Of a DNA stretch of 64,000 nt, positions 1 through 12,480 are shown piece by piece. The first letter of the stretch is position 1. Every line of letters starts with the position of its first letter. Source of the stretch: Centropus unirufus (Eukaryota; Chordata; Aves; Cuculiformes; Centropidae); NCBI GenBank assembly GCA_013397695.1, contig VYZI01000202.1, positions 743,559-807,558 of the forward strand. The letters run 5' to 3'. The position numbers and the translations under genes are program-made. The notes beneath the pieces are model-generated. The model had not been told where the DNA came from. It did not search any database and saw only the letters and a list, made by a program, of their open reading frames with translations.

Positions 1-3000
1 TAACCCAGTTGTTACTATTGCATCCATTCACTTCACCAAAATGCATAAAAAACCAAGGAACTGAAATATTCTCCACATTAAATCATGTATCTGAAGTCAT
101 CCCCAACTTACTTTTGCTTCTAAGTCCCTAGTGATAAAAGGGACCTTGACAGAGATTTTTCAAAGCTGTTTTGGGATTCAGATTAATCTAATTTTGAGAT
201 CTGTGCACCTACACATCTTAGACTGCACTAAAAATCCCAAGGTAAACTAATTTTCTATGTGGGAGAAGTTGCAGCTTCCCCAAGTGTCAGGAACAGCTTG
301 CCTTGCAGCCAAAGTCCCTGAAGTTGAAAAGTCTGGAGGGGGCAGGGAAGAATGAGGGAAGCACGTCCACAGTGGAAAATGCTATTGATCCTTTGCCATA
401 ACAGCAATAGCTGGTAATCCTGCAACATGAACTAACCTGCCCACCAAAGAAAAATGCTTAGTGATTTGTAAAAATCCCCTCCTGAATATAAAGAACAAGA
501 CCAGAAAAGCTGTTTAAGGTTTGCAGGTTTCCTCCGGCAATGAAAGAAATCGAAGCCTGATTAAGTCTCAGATTTGTTACTCTGTGGGCAAATAAACATC
601 CCCTGTGCTGGCACACAAGACTCACTTGGGAAGGGCTGGTGGCTGTGTTTGTCACTGCTGGGAGGCAATGTGCAGAGCAAGAGGGAGAAAAAATGGTTCA
701 CCTACCATGAGGAACATGTCCTCAGCTGAAGGCACAACACATTTCTCCCTTTTTAGGCTCAGAAGGCTTACCCAGTCACAGCGGTACTGAGCCTGGGGGA
801 ACACCTTGACTTGGATGCATTTGGTGATAGAAAGGGATCATCACTGCTACCCTGGCCCCAGTAAAACTTGTTTTCTTTTCCACTAGGCTTCAGGGTTCTA
901 GCTTGCTAGACGCATTCTTAAATAAGTGCTAAAGAAGAAATTCCCTTTGGCACAGAGGAGCCGGTAGCAAGATTTGGTATGGTAATGTACTATTCCAGAT
1001 GCAGACTGAAATGAGAGTACCAACTGCATGCTCCCAGAAAATACCCTCTGGAGAATTATTGGAAACCATTTCTGTCTGACAGGTTGGCGCTCAGCCCTTC
1101 TCCCGGCCAGCATTCCGCCCTGTGGTAGCAGCTAATGAGCTCTGTGCTGAAGCACTGGGTAGCACAGCTGTAGGAAAGCCACAGGAAAGAGAGGATTTCT
1201 GAGATCTTTTATCATGTGACTTGAAAGGGAAAGAAACACTGTGCTGGACATCTACTGACATCAGAGGGAAATGGATCAAGCCATTTAATATTGTTATTGT
1301 AATACAACAGTGCCCAAAGGGCCTTGGTAATGAAAGATGCTCTGCTGCGCTAAGTGGTGGAACAGCACTTTCCAACAAAAATGTGGCGAGGTACAAATAA
1401 GAGGAGCGAGTGGGAACAGACAGACCAGGCAAGAAAATGTGAGAGCAACTGAATTTCCAGTTTTCTGACAATTCCGTAGACATGACTGAGTAATTTTGTT
1501 TGTCTGAGATCTGAGAAGTTAAAAAGAGGCAGCTTGGCACTGGACAAAAATGTTTCCCACTGGACTTCGTAATAACCAAACTCCATAGCATTTTTTAATG
1601 AAGAGTCACCCTGAATCAAAACAAGGATTAAAAAAAAAAATGCCTTGTTTGAAATGTCAAGTGAAATGGTCTGGACATTTCTGTGCCTTTTTCAAAATCA
1701 AACCAAAATAGGTTTTCATATATTTTAATTATTTTTTCAAAATTTTCTGTTCTTACCAGAAGGAACAACTGGACTGGAGGCAAACCATCACACCCCACTC
1801 CCTGCGAAGACCATATGGAAAGCATCCTGGTTATCTGGATAGCATGTCAGCTGCCAAATCACTACTGAGGCTTTTGGTGCACTTCTGTGATGAGGAAGAT
1901 TTTTGAGGAAGGTTGTGGAAGGGCAGGAGGCAGCCTTCAAGGTACCCACCAGCACAAGAGAGGCTCTAAGGAAAAGGATGGGGGTAGAGGGTAGAGAAAC
2001 AAAGAAGGGATCTAAGTTTTCTACAGTCTAGCAGACATGACAGATAGGACTGGGAAGACAATCATTTCCCTGGAATATCCAGAAGAAAAGGGAGCCCAGA
2101 ATAGATAGCATGGTGAGAGATGCCAGAAAACAGATCTCTCTGCCTTGCAGATTTTGAGACAGACACAGGCATCTTGGAATGCTCAAGAGACTAAGTATCA
2201 TTTCCAGGCCAAAGTGATGGCACTAGTCGGCACATTGTGGCTCTTGCTAAGACCTGACCTCCGAGGCTACAGAGCTTGGTGGGCAAAGTATTACATGTGG
2301 AAGTGGAGAGCTGACCTGGCCGTTGATGGGTGGTGAGCGAAGCAAGGAGACACTGACCTCCTCGACCAAAACTTCTCTGAAGGCTTAGAGAAGACAGTAC
2401 TGCCACTAGACATTTTCTTGGAGGGATGGGAAGAGGACTTATGCCAGGCTGAGGAGCTACCAGAAGCCCAGAGCTGCTTCACAAAGCATTTACAATCAAT
2501 TATTTATCAGTCAAGTTTGGGACAGATGGCGGCAATGCTGTGCACCCATGCAGTTACACTGCTGCTAGAACAGACCACGGCTCCAAATGGGACCCCTGAG
2601 GCAGGACCAGAGGGACTCCTTGGCAGAGACAGGCATCACTGCAGCAGGGCATGGGACTCAGCACCCTCCTGCTCCTTTCCTATTTTCTACCTCCCTGCAC
2701 ACTGTGAAGAACAGCGGCATGGCACATCACATGGGCAGGAAAGGGTGAGCAACCCAGCAATAGTAAGAAGGGTCCAGGGGAGAGGAACTTGCAACACATA
2801 CAGCCCAAGTGACTGGCTGTTTTGACCCCAATTCAAGGGGCCATCATGCTTTCTCTCTCAGCTGGAAAAACTCTCTTATGAGCATCCCAAAGAAGAGCTT
2901 GCCTGTCATACATGGGCTGCGAGAGACCTTAGCAAGCAACGCTCTTTTCTCCCTCTGTTTAAAATGGCCTGTGTGTGCACAGTGTTTTTGTCTGTTACTC

Positions 3001-6000
3001 AAAATCACTTGACAACCTATTTCTTTTTTTACCCTCTAATCATTATGTGATATTCAGGTATCCGACTGGAATTCGTTCCTGCTCTGTAATGTGAGAAGTA
3101 AAACTGCTGGAGAGCTTTCCCACCGTGAAAGCTCACAGTGTGCTCATATAGAGCTTGCTCCTCAGCAAGCCCTTGCGTACGTGAGCTCAGTATTTCCACC
3201 CCTACTGGTGCGAGGACTACTTAGCTGTGTGGGAATGCCTGGAGAAGGGCTTTGAAGAGAGCCGGATTAAACTGGAATTTCAGTTTTAATTAATTGCCAT
3301 AGAAAATGTCACCGGTATTATTCACCCAGCTGTACTCTTATGTCATGTTTGCCTGAGACAAAGTTCTCCCATGTACTGTAATGAATCATAATATTTAAGA
3401 TGAATACAGAGCAGCAGTGACATTCAATGGGGTTTTCAGCGGCTGGAGCCCGGGGTGAGTTCTGTCGGGGTGAGCCCTCCCAGCTGCAGCTGGATGTGCT
3501 TCAGCTTGACCCCTTCCCAAGCTTACTGAGGTCTTTTCGTGGTCAGAAGCAGGCAGACACCCCACGCAACACCTCTACAGGGTGGGAACCATGGGGAGAG
3601 CCTCTCTGCACCCTCTGTATGGGGAATTTCATCCCCTGGGTAGGATCCATGCATCTGCCGGGTGCAGCTGGTGTGGAAGGGCAGAGGGAGGTGTTGGTAG
3701 GGCTGTAAATCATCTTTGCTTCCTGCTGATCTCCAGAGCAGCCAGAGATCAGTCTGCTACAAGCTGAAGAAACTATCTGAGCAAAGGTGGAAAGAGGTTG
3801 TTATGTGAGATCAGCTTATGCTGCAACTAATGCTTTTTTTTTAAAAAAAGATATCCCTTTGCAAATCAGGTTCCTTTCTGTTCTCACCTTTGAGTTAAAC
3901 CTTCCACACCACACCCATTCCTGACAACACCCACTGGCACTGCAGTGAAATCTAATCAGAGCAGAGATCAACTCATTACCCTGAGAAGCAAACGTGTCTG
4001 TCAGACAAAGCAGCAATTTTGTCTGAGTCATTGCAGCATCCCTGAGTGTATCCAAAACAATCAAAAGCTGGCTAAACCAGTCCATTAGTAGCAGAGCCAT
4101 CACCTTTTCCTCCTGTGTAGTCCCAAGGAGAAGCTGAGCTCCACTTGCCCTACTGCTGGCAAGGAAATCTCCTGCTCCTTTGTTCCCACGATTGATAATT
4201 CAGAGAAATTCCATGGCCCAAGTGTTCATGGTTCCTTTTTGTTAGAGGACTTAGAAACGTGGCAAGAGAAGGGACACTTATAATTTCTTGGACCAACTGA
4301 TGAAGGCCTGAGAATGGTGCAATTGTTGATGTGGATGGGGATAAACAACCCAGACTTGTGTGTGCACATGCGGATGAATATAAACAGAAGGAGGAACAGT
4401 GTTACCATAGAAATGAAGAGCTGCCTGTGCAGACATCGTTTGTCACATCAGCATCCCTGCCACGGGGAGCTGCTCCAGCCCCTGAGCTGTAATGAGGGGT
4501 GGTGGTGCCTTTGGGCGTGCAGGTGTTCACCTACTCGGAGTCACTTCCTGGTGCCATCTGGGAGAACTGATGCTGAACTCTGATAAAGGTCAGAAAAGTT
4601 TTGGTGAAGAAGCAAAAATGATATCTCATGCGCCAGCCGGGAAACAGGCTTTGGAGCTGCAGCTGGGGCACCAAACCTGCTTCCTGCCACAAAGCTCAGG
4701 GAGGGAGAAGGCTTGCAGGAGACTGACAAACCTTTTGTCAGCAGTGGATGTGTACAGTAGGCCAAGAGCTTTAAATTCCTCCCTCAGGATCATCAAGTTC
4801 TGTCTCTGGGCCAGTGCCAGCCTATAATCAAGTTGAGAACCTGCACTCTCCCCAGTTCTAAGGCTGCAGTGAGTACTAGAACCTCTTTTACAGACAGGTA
4901 GAAAGGTTTGGGGTGTGCTGCTGCCCCGGGACTTACAAAGCCAGCTCTCTTTGTTCCCCTAAAAGATCCTCACTTATTAGGAGTAGAAGCCCTGGCAGTG
5001 TTTCCTAACAACTCTCCCTGGGGGACGGCTAGAGCTGACAACACTAGCAATTTTCCTGCAAGCCTTGTGGAATTTGGTATTTTTCATGAAGTCTAAACTC
5101 CTGGACTCCTCTCATTAACTGAAAGTCTTAGCTTTCATTTTTAACTAGGTCTCATGACTACAAAGTAAAGCTTGAAAACATGACCCTTAAGCCTCATAAA
5201 TCAGAAGTTAAATAATTTCTTTTTAAACTCAGCCCAAACATCCCTATTAAAGAAAAAAGAGAAGCAAGAGCTCATGAAATTTTTTAACCAGAAGTCTGTC
5301 TTGTTTTGCAGGAAGAAGCTGGGTGCTACAGAACCAAGTCTGTATTTTTCAACACTCAATATGTATATATTACGCAGAAAAATAAGTATAATACAATATA
5401 CATAATATATTTCAGGTCTGACCTTGCAAATCCCTCCTAGTTTGTGAAGAGAATTTCTTGTCAAGATGTGGTCTCCCCTTGGCATCTGTGAAAAGTGCCA
5501 ATGAATAGGACATTCTTGCAGAGAACAGAAGAGCTAAAATCATAAAGGCCCATGATGCACTCAGAACATACAAGCCTATGAATAAACATACCTGAATGCT
5601 AACAGCTGCCACTCAAGAAAAATTGGTGTTGACCCCTGGCCAGCTGTAGAAAACAGTCCTGTATCATCCTGCAGTGTGCAATCCCCCTCAAACCACACAA
5701 GCAGCGAACAGGCTTCGGAACATTGGTTTGTCCATCTGTGCATGCTGCCCCAGTAAATGATTTTCCTTGATCAAGACTTAATCCAATAAGGAAGACACAA
5801 TAAGAATGTAAATGTCAATTGTAGTTGAGAAATTTGACCTGTTGGTCATAGAAGCAGTCTAATTTAATTAGAGCTGCTCATTGGAATAAAATAAATGCCC
5901 ATCACAATAAGACTCACAGACAACAGTGTGAAGATAATATGAAGAAGAGGAAAAGAGAGACTTGACCTAAACCGCCAAAATGAGAAACTGCAAGGTCAGA

Positions 6001-6160
6001 GGCAGGACAGACATCTCCACTCACGATTTCTGCCTCCCAGACCATGCACAAACGTACTGCGCCCCTGGCACAGCAGTAATAACACTTCACCTCCAGGAAG
6101 CATTTCTCATTGAGGCTCTAGGAGAGCTCTGTTGGCATTGATTATTTAAGGTTCGTGCTA
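1..6160. other. Noncoding, no gene seen
   Basis: No exon, RNA gene or transposon can be supported apart from the enhancer-like patch listed near 3.3 kb. The longest open frames, 1091-1591 on the minus strand and 2418-2825 on the plus strand, lack domains and show chance-like composition. A T9A7 palindrome lies at 3834-3849. A TTTAATTAGAG homeodomain-type core occurs near 5865. Confidence 0.7.
3265..3425. promoter_or_regulatory. Enhancer-like AT-rich patch
   Basis: This stretch contains TTTTAATTAATTGCC, ATTATTCACC and TGAATCATAATATTTAAGATGAATAC. These are homeodomain and POU-like cores in nonrepetitive sequence, with an E-box-like CAGCTG within the CCCAGCTGTAC block near 3327. It lies between less structured stretches and has no coding potential. 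The call is by texture only. Confidence 0.2.
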
Positions 6161-6164
6161 GCAC

Positions 6165-6290
6165 ATTATGGATAGAAAGGCTGTAGCTCAAAGCGGTGAA
6201 ATGACTTGGCCCACAGTCACCCAGTGAGTCACCGGCAGAGCTGGGAACAGAGTCCACCTGACACTGGCTCTTCTCCGCTCCAGCCAGCAC
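6165..6290 (+). mobile_element. MIR-type SINE relic, 3' half
   Basis: GCTCAAAGCGGTGAAATGACTTGGCCCACAGTCACCCAGTGAGTCACCGGCAGAGCTGGGAACAGAGTCC is a close counterpart of the MIR stretch 'gaggcacagagaggttaagtaacttgcccaaggtcacacagctagtaagtggcagagccgggatttgaacccagg'. Relative to the SINE promoter end this is the reversed, commonly surviving half. The following GACACTGGCTCTTCTCCGCTCC continues the match weakly. There is no coding content. The 5' boundary (about 6165) is uncertain because the left flank is diverged. Confidence 0.75.
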
Positions 6291-9031
6291 GGCGCACGCT
6301 GGCTTAAGAGGCAGCATTTGAGCACGTGTAATTGCTCTCTGCAGTTGATTCCTCTCATCTCCCAGTGCAAATTAGACTCTTAAATTTTCCTGCTTTCAAA
6401 TCTCTGCATAGAGTATTTAGGGTTGTGCTAATTTCCTACTACATTAAAGGCATGGGCTGGTGTGCCTAACACCCCGTGAAGTGCTCCGAATGTTTGAGGC
6501 TTGACGCTGCTTTGACAGACCAAGTCTTTCAGTGTCAGTGGTGTAAAACACCCAAACCAAGGGAGTGAACTTCAGGTCAACCAGATTTGGTCATATACAG
6601 TTGCCTAAAGGTACTGAAGCTTGATCTTCATGCCAAAACCCTTAGTTTCTCTCAATCACTGAGACTTTTCAAAGTTTAACTGTTCCTTGGCACAATAAAT
6701 CAGAGCAACTTTTGTGGCACTTAGTTTTCAAGTGTTTATAAACAGCCCTTCAAAATCACCTGCAATTAAGTAAGCGAGTTTTCACACTTTCAGGTCCAGA
6801 TCTCTGTTTTGCATTTTGATGTGGTCTCAACAAAACAGTCTCAGAAAATGTGAATGCCAGAAACAAAGTAGAGTTTTGTCTCACCCTGATGCTTAGCAGT
6901 CAGGTCTACAATCTTGCTTCAGATGCAGCTCCAGAAAGCAGGACATCTGAATATATATTTAATCAAGGAAGACAGTCAAAACTTCCTTAAGAAGAGGTGC
7001 TAAAGGGAAAGGAAAATGATAAAAATAATTATTCCAAAGTCAAAAAAACACAATGACAGCAGAGACAACCCTCACAGAGTATGGTAAGCACTGACAAACA
7101 TGCTTGAGAAAGTTATGGGATTCCAGGATGTGGCTTCCACCCAAGAATCCTGCAAGCATGGCACAAGCAAGCCAGATAAAGACAATTTTAAACAGCTCTT
7201 CAAAAGAAAAATTAACAGAAGGAGCTGAACTAGAAAATGTTCACATGTAATTCCAGAGCAGATGGACTGTAAGTCTCTGAAACAGAAGGACTCACCCACA
7301 GAAGTTCCTACCCATCCTTAGAGTATGAGTGACAACAAAAGCAGCGTTTATAGATCTGAATGTGCTCGTGTTCGCTTACCTCTATGAAGCTGTGAGGCTG
7401 AATGCACAAATCTGGAGGTTTAACCCATTTTTCTTCTTGGGCTGGGTGCTGCCAGGTTCACAGATCTGTGGTTGTGATACACTATGACACTTAAACCTGA
7501 CTGCAGACAGATTAAAGGTCTTCTGTAGGACCACATGTCGAACAGGGTACTCCATCCTGATCAGGCTGGTGGGCAGCTGGACTCTGCAGACTATGCTCAT
7601 GTGATCTTGGTACATAAAGCTGCAAAACTGGGACTTATATCCAGAGTTCTTTGACATCAGGAGGTGAAATCATGATTTAGGACGACCTCTTCCATTCAGA
7701 GAGAGCTGGATCATTGCTCGACAGCCCACCAATCCACTTGGGGAGGCATAGGTTGGGAAGAAGGCATAGTCAGATGTCCGAACACTGGGTTGCACAATAG
7801 CACTGCACTAGAGCTCAGGTTTGCACAAATGAGATAGAATGTTTTAATTTGAGAAGACTCCCCATTAATAGTATCGTGTTGACTTGAAGAGTAATCTCAT
7901 GAAGTGAAAACGTTAAGGCTACATCCAGGGGTATGTACCGCATCAGAACAGATGGGACATCAAACATCTGAGCTTGTCTGGGAAGCTGCTTAGATGTTTA
8001 TCTGTCCAGGTAAACCTTTAATTGTAAGGGATAAGTTAAAATTCAGACCTTTTGCCTCTGCTTCAGAAACCCCAGCCTCCTGCAGTGGTGTCTGGGCCTC
8101 TCAACCTTTTAAAGGACCGAGATCCAAAAAGGTGAATGGAACACCAGTATCAGCAGGCTTAGTGGCATGCGAACAGACAGGATCCTCAATGGGGGTAGGA
8201 GTGTCTGCAACCCCAAATGATGGAGGAGTTGGATTTGGGGACTGCACTGAGAGAAATAGCTCTGCTTGAACCAATAGATATGAATCTGTTGAACTGGTTC
8301 TTCCAGCACAGCCTGAGCGCCTGGACTCCTGGCATATTTGTAGTGTAATAGCACATATGTGAATGGTAAGGAGTGGCTGAATGAATAAAACTCTGCAAGC
8401 AGGAGCAATAATTTAGGAATCCATTTAACAGATGATGGCTTTCAGGGCTGTAAATACCTGTGAAAGCTTCTGGTCACGGGGCCAGAAAGTCTTGGTAGCG
8501 CTGGTGTAAGCACTGTGAGGGCACTGGTACCCCAAAACGAGTGCACAAGACAGCCAAGGCTGCAGCACCTTGCAACACACCTTGCACTGGGACCCTCACC
8601 CTGGCAAATCTCTGTGAGCACCTCAGACCTCATCCCCAGAGGCCAGATTTGCACAAGAACATGGAGTCACATTTCCAAACATTCAGGATTCTCAAAAGGA
8701 GAAGTGATTGTCAAAAGAAATAATTTTCTATTTACACATCTAACTATAAGCTGTTAAACTCTGGAATCTGATCCAAAGAACTTCTCTTGCATCCTGCTTG
8801 TCCTCCAAGATGCTGGAGGTACCCATCCCCCTACTCCACCACACCTCAGTGATTTCCATTGCCAGCCTCATAAACATAAACCTGCATAAATCAGGGATTC
8901 ACTGCCCGGAGGCTGAGCACTGATCGCCAGTGCTCTAGCTCCATACTCTAGGCCTGGCTAGAACATGGTAAGAATTCTCCCCTGCAGGGCCTTTTAAGCA
9001 ACTGCCAATAATTTCCCATGCTCCCGGTGCC

Positions 9032-9061
9032 AATAATAAATAAATAAATAGGGGGGGGGGG
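9032..9061. repeat. (AAAT)n plus G11 compound repeat
   Basis: AATAATAAATAAATAAATA is followed directly by eleven consecutive G residues (9051-9061). This abrupt switch from A/T tetranucleotide to a G homopolymer resembles a decayed compound microsatellite. It is likely length-polymorphic and error-prone in sequencing. Confidence 0.85.
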
Positions 9062-9503
9062 CGGTGTGCAAATGAAGAGGACATATAAAACTGCCAAACC
9101 AAATTCAGGACGCAAAAGGAAAAAGGAGAAAGGAAAAAAAAAAGGCATTGAGAAGAGCAGAGTCTAGCCAGTAACACTTTCCAGTCCCATCCATAGCCAA
9201 GCTCAGAACAGTAATTCCTTGTTTGCTGGCTGCTCTGTTAGAAGCTAAATGTGATTGCAACTGAAGTACATTGATTAACCCAAAATAACTTTCCCTCAAT
9301 TTGCTGGCTGCTCAAGAATACTCAGGAGACTTGCTTTTGTTCTGAGCTAGTCACTCAGGAGCTCTGGCTCCGGTCCTTGTGCATCTATTGAAACTGAGTG
9401 AACCAGAAAAACGCCAGGAACTGCACAAGGACACATAGTACAGTTTAATTAGTTTAGAGACAGGAGTTTATTTTTTTTTTCTCCAAGCATCACTTGGGCA
9501 AAT

Positions 9504-9531
9504 TGTTGTTGTTGTTGTCTCTTTTTTTTTT
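9504..9531. repeat. (TGT)n microsatellite and T tract
   Basis: Five TGT/GTT trinucleotide units at 9504-9518 are followed by CTC and a run of ten T residues. It is a short simple repeat without coding context. Confidence 0.8.
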
Positions 9532-12124
9532 ATGGTCTTGTTAAAATAATTTCATGGTTGCAGTTTTTGTTCCTGTGCTTAGCAAAGCAAACTGTAGCGG
9601 TTACAGCTGGCAGAGGCCTGAGGGGGAGGGCTGGGACAGGCTCTCTCTTCATGCAAAAAAAAATAGTGCAGCATTTTATCACGCTGCTTGCAAAATGATG
9701 CGTTTAAAGGGCAGAATTGTCAATGTCAGATGAGAGGCTGAGGTACCTATTAATAAACAGCCTCTGCATAGGAAATTCTTTGCAGACTTTAATCAGGAAT
9801 TTTCCATAGTAACGCTGTGTTCCTACAGTTAGCTCAGCGACAGCAGTTTAAATTCCACCCAATGGACTTTGCATTCATCTTTGAAAATAGAAATAATACA
9901 TGTGAGATCACAGGTGCTTCATTCCCTTCATTAGCAAACATTTTATGATGGCTTTATATTCCTCCCTTTTCCTCCCTTTACGTATGTAGGAGCTGAAAGG
10001 GAAAATTAATTTCAGAATGACTGAAAGATCTGGAACCAAATGTAGACTAAAACTGAGGTTCATGTTCAAAGCTGTTATTATAAAAGTCGATCTAACAGAT
10101 TCTTCCTCAAAATTATGGAAATATCTCACGAGAGTCACTGCTCTCATAAGTAGCACAACATTGTACGTCACACTCCTGCAGGAGTGGCTGTTACTATTAT
10201 GGTTTTGGCCCCATCTAAACAAGGGAATAAGAAGCGTCTGCTTTGGGATTTAACCCTGAACTGAGAAAAATCAAATCTCAATACTCTAAAGGAAACATCT
10301 CCCTTTGATCCAGACTCCTGCAACTGCAGGGTTTTTTCCATCCAGGATTTAAGCATTCAGCCACTCCAGCATGATTCAGGTCATCCTGAATGCTGGAGGT
10401 GGAAGAGCCAAGTATATAAAACTGCCCAGGAAAATGAATGCCAGCTCTCCTGCCACTGCCTCCCTATTCCCTTGAATCATTTTTAGTTTCTTCAGGCTGG
10501 TTTTGTATGCCTTTGTGGATGCTTGCCCTGCCTTATCTCCTGAGCGCGGACATCTGCCTTGCATAGCCAAACCCTGGCTCCCTGAGAGAGCCTCCCTGGG
10601 TTTTGTACACCGGCAGGGACTGCAGTCCCATTTTATCATTCTGTAATTAGCAAGTGGAGTCTCCTTCGGTATTATCTGTTGTTCCCAGTCTTACCTGTCT
10701 CCCGCTGCAAGATTGAGGCCTAAGAAGTCACCAGTCTTTTGCCTTAGATCTGACATCCTAAGTTAACCTGCCTTATCTCAAGGCATTTTTTTGTCAGATG
10801 GAGTCCGTGACTACTTCTCTGCTAAGTCCCACGGATGGTATACGCTATGCATGCCAGAGGCTAAATGAAAGCTTTGATAACCCTAATACCTGAAGGATAG
10901 ATGTCTTTCCACTTTATTCTGGGTTTCGATTTCAGAGACCAAAACCATTTCAACTCCAGTGTGTTCATGCTTACGCTACCAAACTGCTTGAGGCTAAAAG
11001 AATATTCCAAGGAGGAATCTTTGGCCATTTGGCTTGTTCGTTTATTTTTCTCTATACCTTACATCTGCTTTGAACCGCTGCTGAAGTGAAGATACCAGGC
11101 TAGAGGAGCACCTAATGTGATCCCAACTGCACTCTATTCTTGGGCTTTTATAAAGACATTTGCTGTATGGCCTAGCAATAAAAGGCTAAATCGTTACCCA
11201 ATACAGACATCATGCAAATCTGCCCCAAAGTGCTGCAAAAACATCTGTAGGAAACATTACAGTAAAGAATCCAAAGTCGTGTCTCTTCTACGCCAGTATC
11301 AGTGCATTTGAAATAGGCTGGAAATAACAGCTATTGAGACAACCTAATGGAAGTGCAATAGGCTTCCCATGGCTTTATTTCTTTTTCAAGAGCAAGTATT
11401 AACAAATTCAACAGCAAACTCAGACCCTGCATTCAGCAAAACTTCCATAAGCAGCTTAAGGAGTGATTGATGGGTAATTTTCCAGATCTCAACAATAATA
11501 AGAACAGCAACAAACATGAAAGGATCCAGCAGCATTTTTGTGTAGTAATGTTTAATGGCTCAGTGTCCTATTGTGACAATTGTTCCCCGGGTCTGCGGGG
11601 GGAGCCGGTTTTAATCAATGGAGCCCTTTGGAATCAAATGCAGGTATTTACTCGAACACGACACACAGACCAGTGTTTGTCTAGCTAGCAGTCTGACTGT
11701 GTCAGCTAATGCTGTGTTTGGAAGAGGTTTCTGACTCTGACAAAGAAATGGATAACCAGACATTTCCTCATCATCCCATCTAAAAATCTGGGAGTGGACA
11801 GCATCCATAAATGAGAGGAGACACTCTCTGCAATCAGTAAAATGAAGTTGGCCTCTGAATCTCAGCAGATAAACAAAGCCATGATCCCAGGTCAGTCCTC
11901 AGATTTTCAGCAGTATAAGGAAGCAGAGAAGACAGGCTGATGATTTTCAGTCTTTGGCTGATGTCCCCTTTTTTCCTCAGTGCCTGTGGGAACTTCACCA
12001 GATGAGGAAGTCAGGAGAGGGACAACCACTTAGGCACCTCAGCATGAAGGTGCCCAGACCCTGACCTTAGCTCAGGTCTTAAAAACAACTTTAAAAAAAT
12101 CACTATGAGACTCTCAACGCTTCT

Positions 12125-12250
12125 CTCTTCACAAAGAAGAATTATTATCTCCTATTTTCAAACTTGCTGACATGCCCAAGGTCAAATCTGAAGGAACAGA
12201 GCCACAGTTAAAAACCCAGATTCCAGAGAAAATGCCTAATCCAATGGATT
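12125..12250 (+). mobile_element. Probable MIR-type SINE relic
   Basis: ATTATTATCTCCTATTTTCA, AACTTGCTGACATGCCCAAGGTCAAATCTGAAGG, CAGAGCCACAG and AACCCAGATTCCAGAGAAAATGCCTAATCCA occur in the order expected for the MIR 3' half ('attatccccattttaca', 'aacttgcccaaggtcacacag', 'gcagagccaggatttgaacccag', 'ctccagagtccatgc'). Each block is short and diverged, so this rests on the colinear order more than on identity. Confidence 0.55.
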
Positions 12251-12374
12251 CCCCCAGCCATCACCTACAGGTGATGTACAGGTGAACACCACACTGTTGC
12301 CCCGTGCTCCCTGCCCAGGGAACCAAACTGAGACAAAGCTGAGTCACAGTTCCTAGCACTGATTCGTCTGGCAT

Positions 12375-12480
12375 TACTATATAATAATGCTTATTATTAC
12401 TTGGTGCTTGATAAGGTCAGGATCCCATTTCACTTGTGTAGCTGCTTTGGACTCTGGCTACAAGCAGACAATTTGTAAAA
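12375..12480 (+). repeat. Possible old amniote SINE/LINE tail
   Basis: AATAATGCTTATTATTACTTGGTGCTTGATAAGGTCAGGATCCCATTTCACTTGTGTAGCTGCTTTGG resembles the interspersed repeat tail common in turtle, crocodile and bird genomes ('attattattat...gcctag...ggatcaggaccccattgtgctaggtgctgtacaaa'). The resemblance is partial, and the element family cannot be fixed by eye. The segment ends in a short AAATAAATAAATG tract at 12478-12490. Confidence 0.35.

Larger units (their letters stand above)
6295..12120. other. Noncoding, no gene seen
   Basis: Unique sequence with only the short repeats at 9.0 and 9.5 kb. The stretch 9690-9900 (ATTAATAAACAGCC, TTTAATCAGGAATTTTCC, AGTTAGCTCAG) has conserved-element texture but no decisive feature. 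Frames of 60-100 codons on both strands are unremarkable. Confidence 0.68.

Noticed and set aside
3834..3849. T9A7 palindrome resembling a terminator
   Set aside because: This is vertebrate-type DNA with no gene upstream. It is a simple homopolymer junction.
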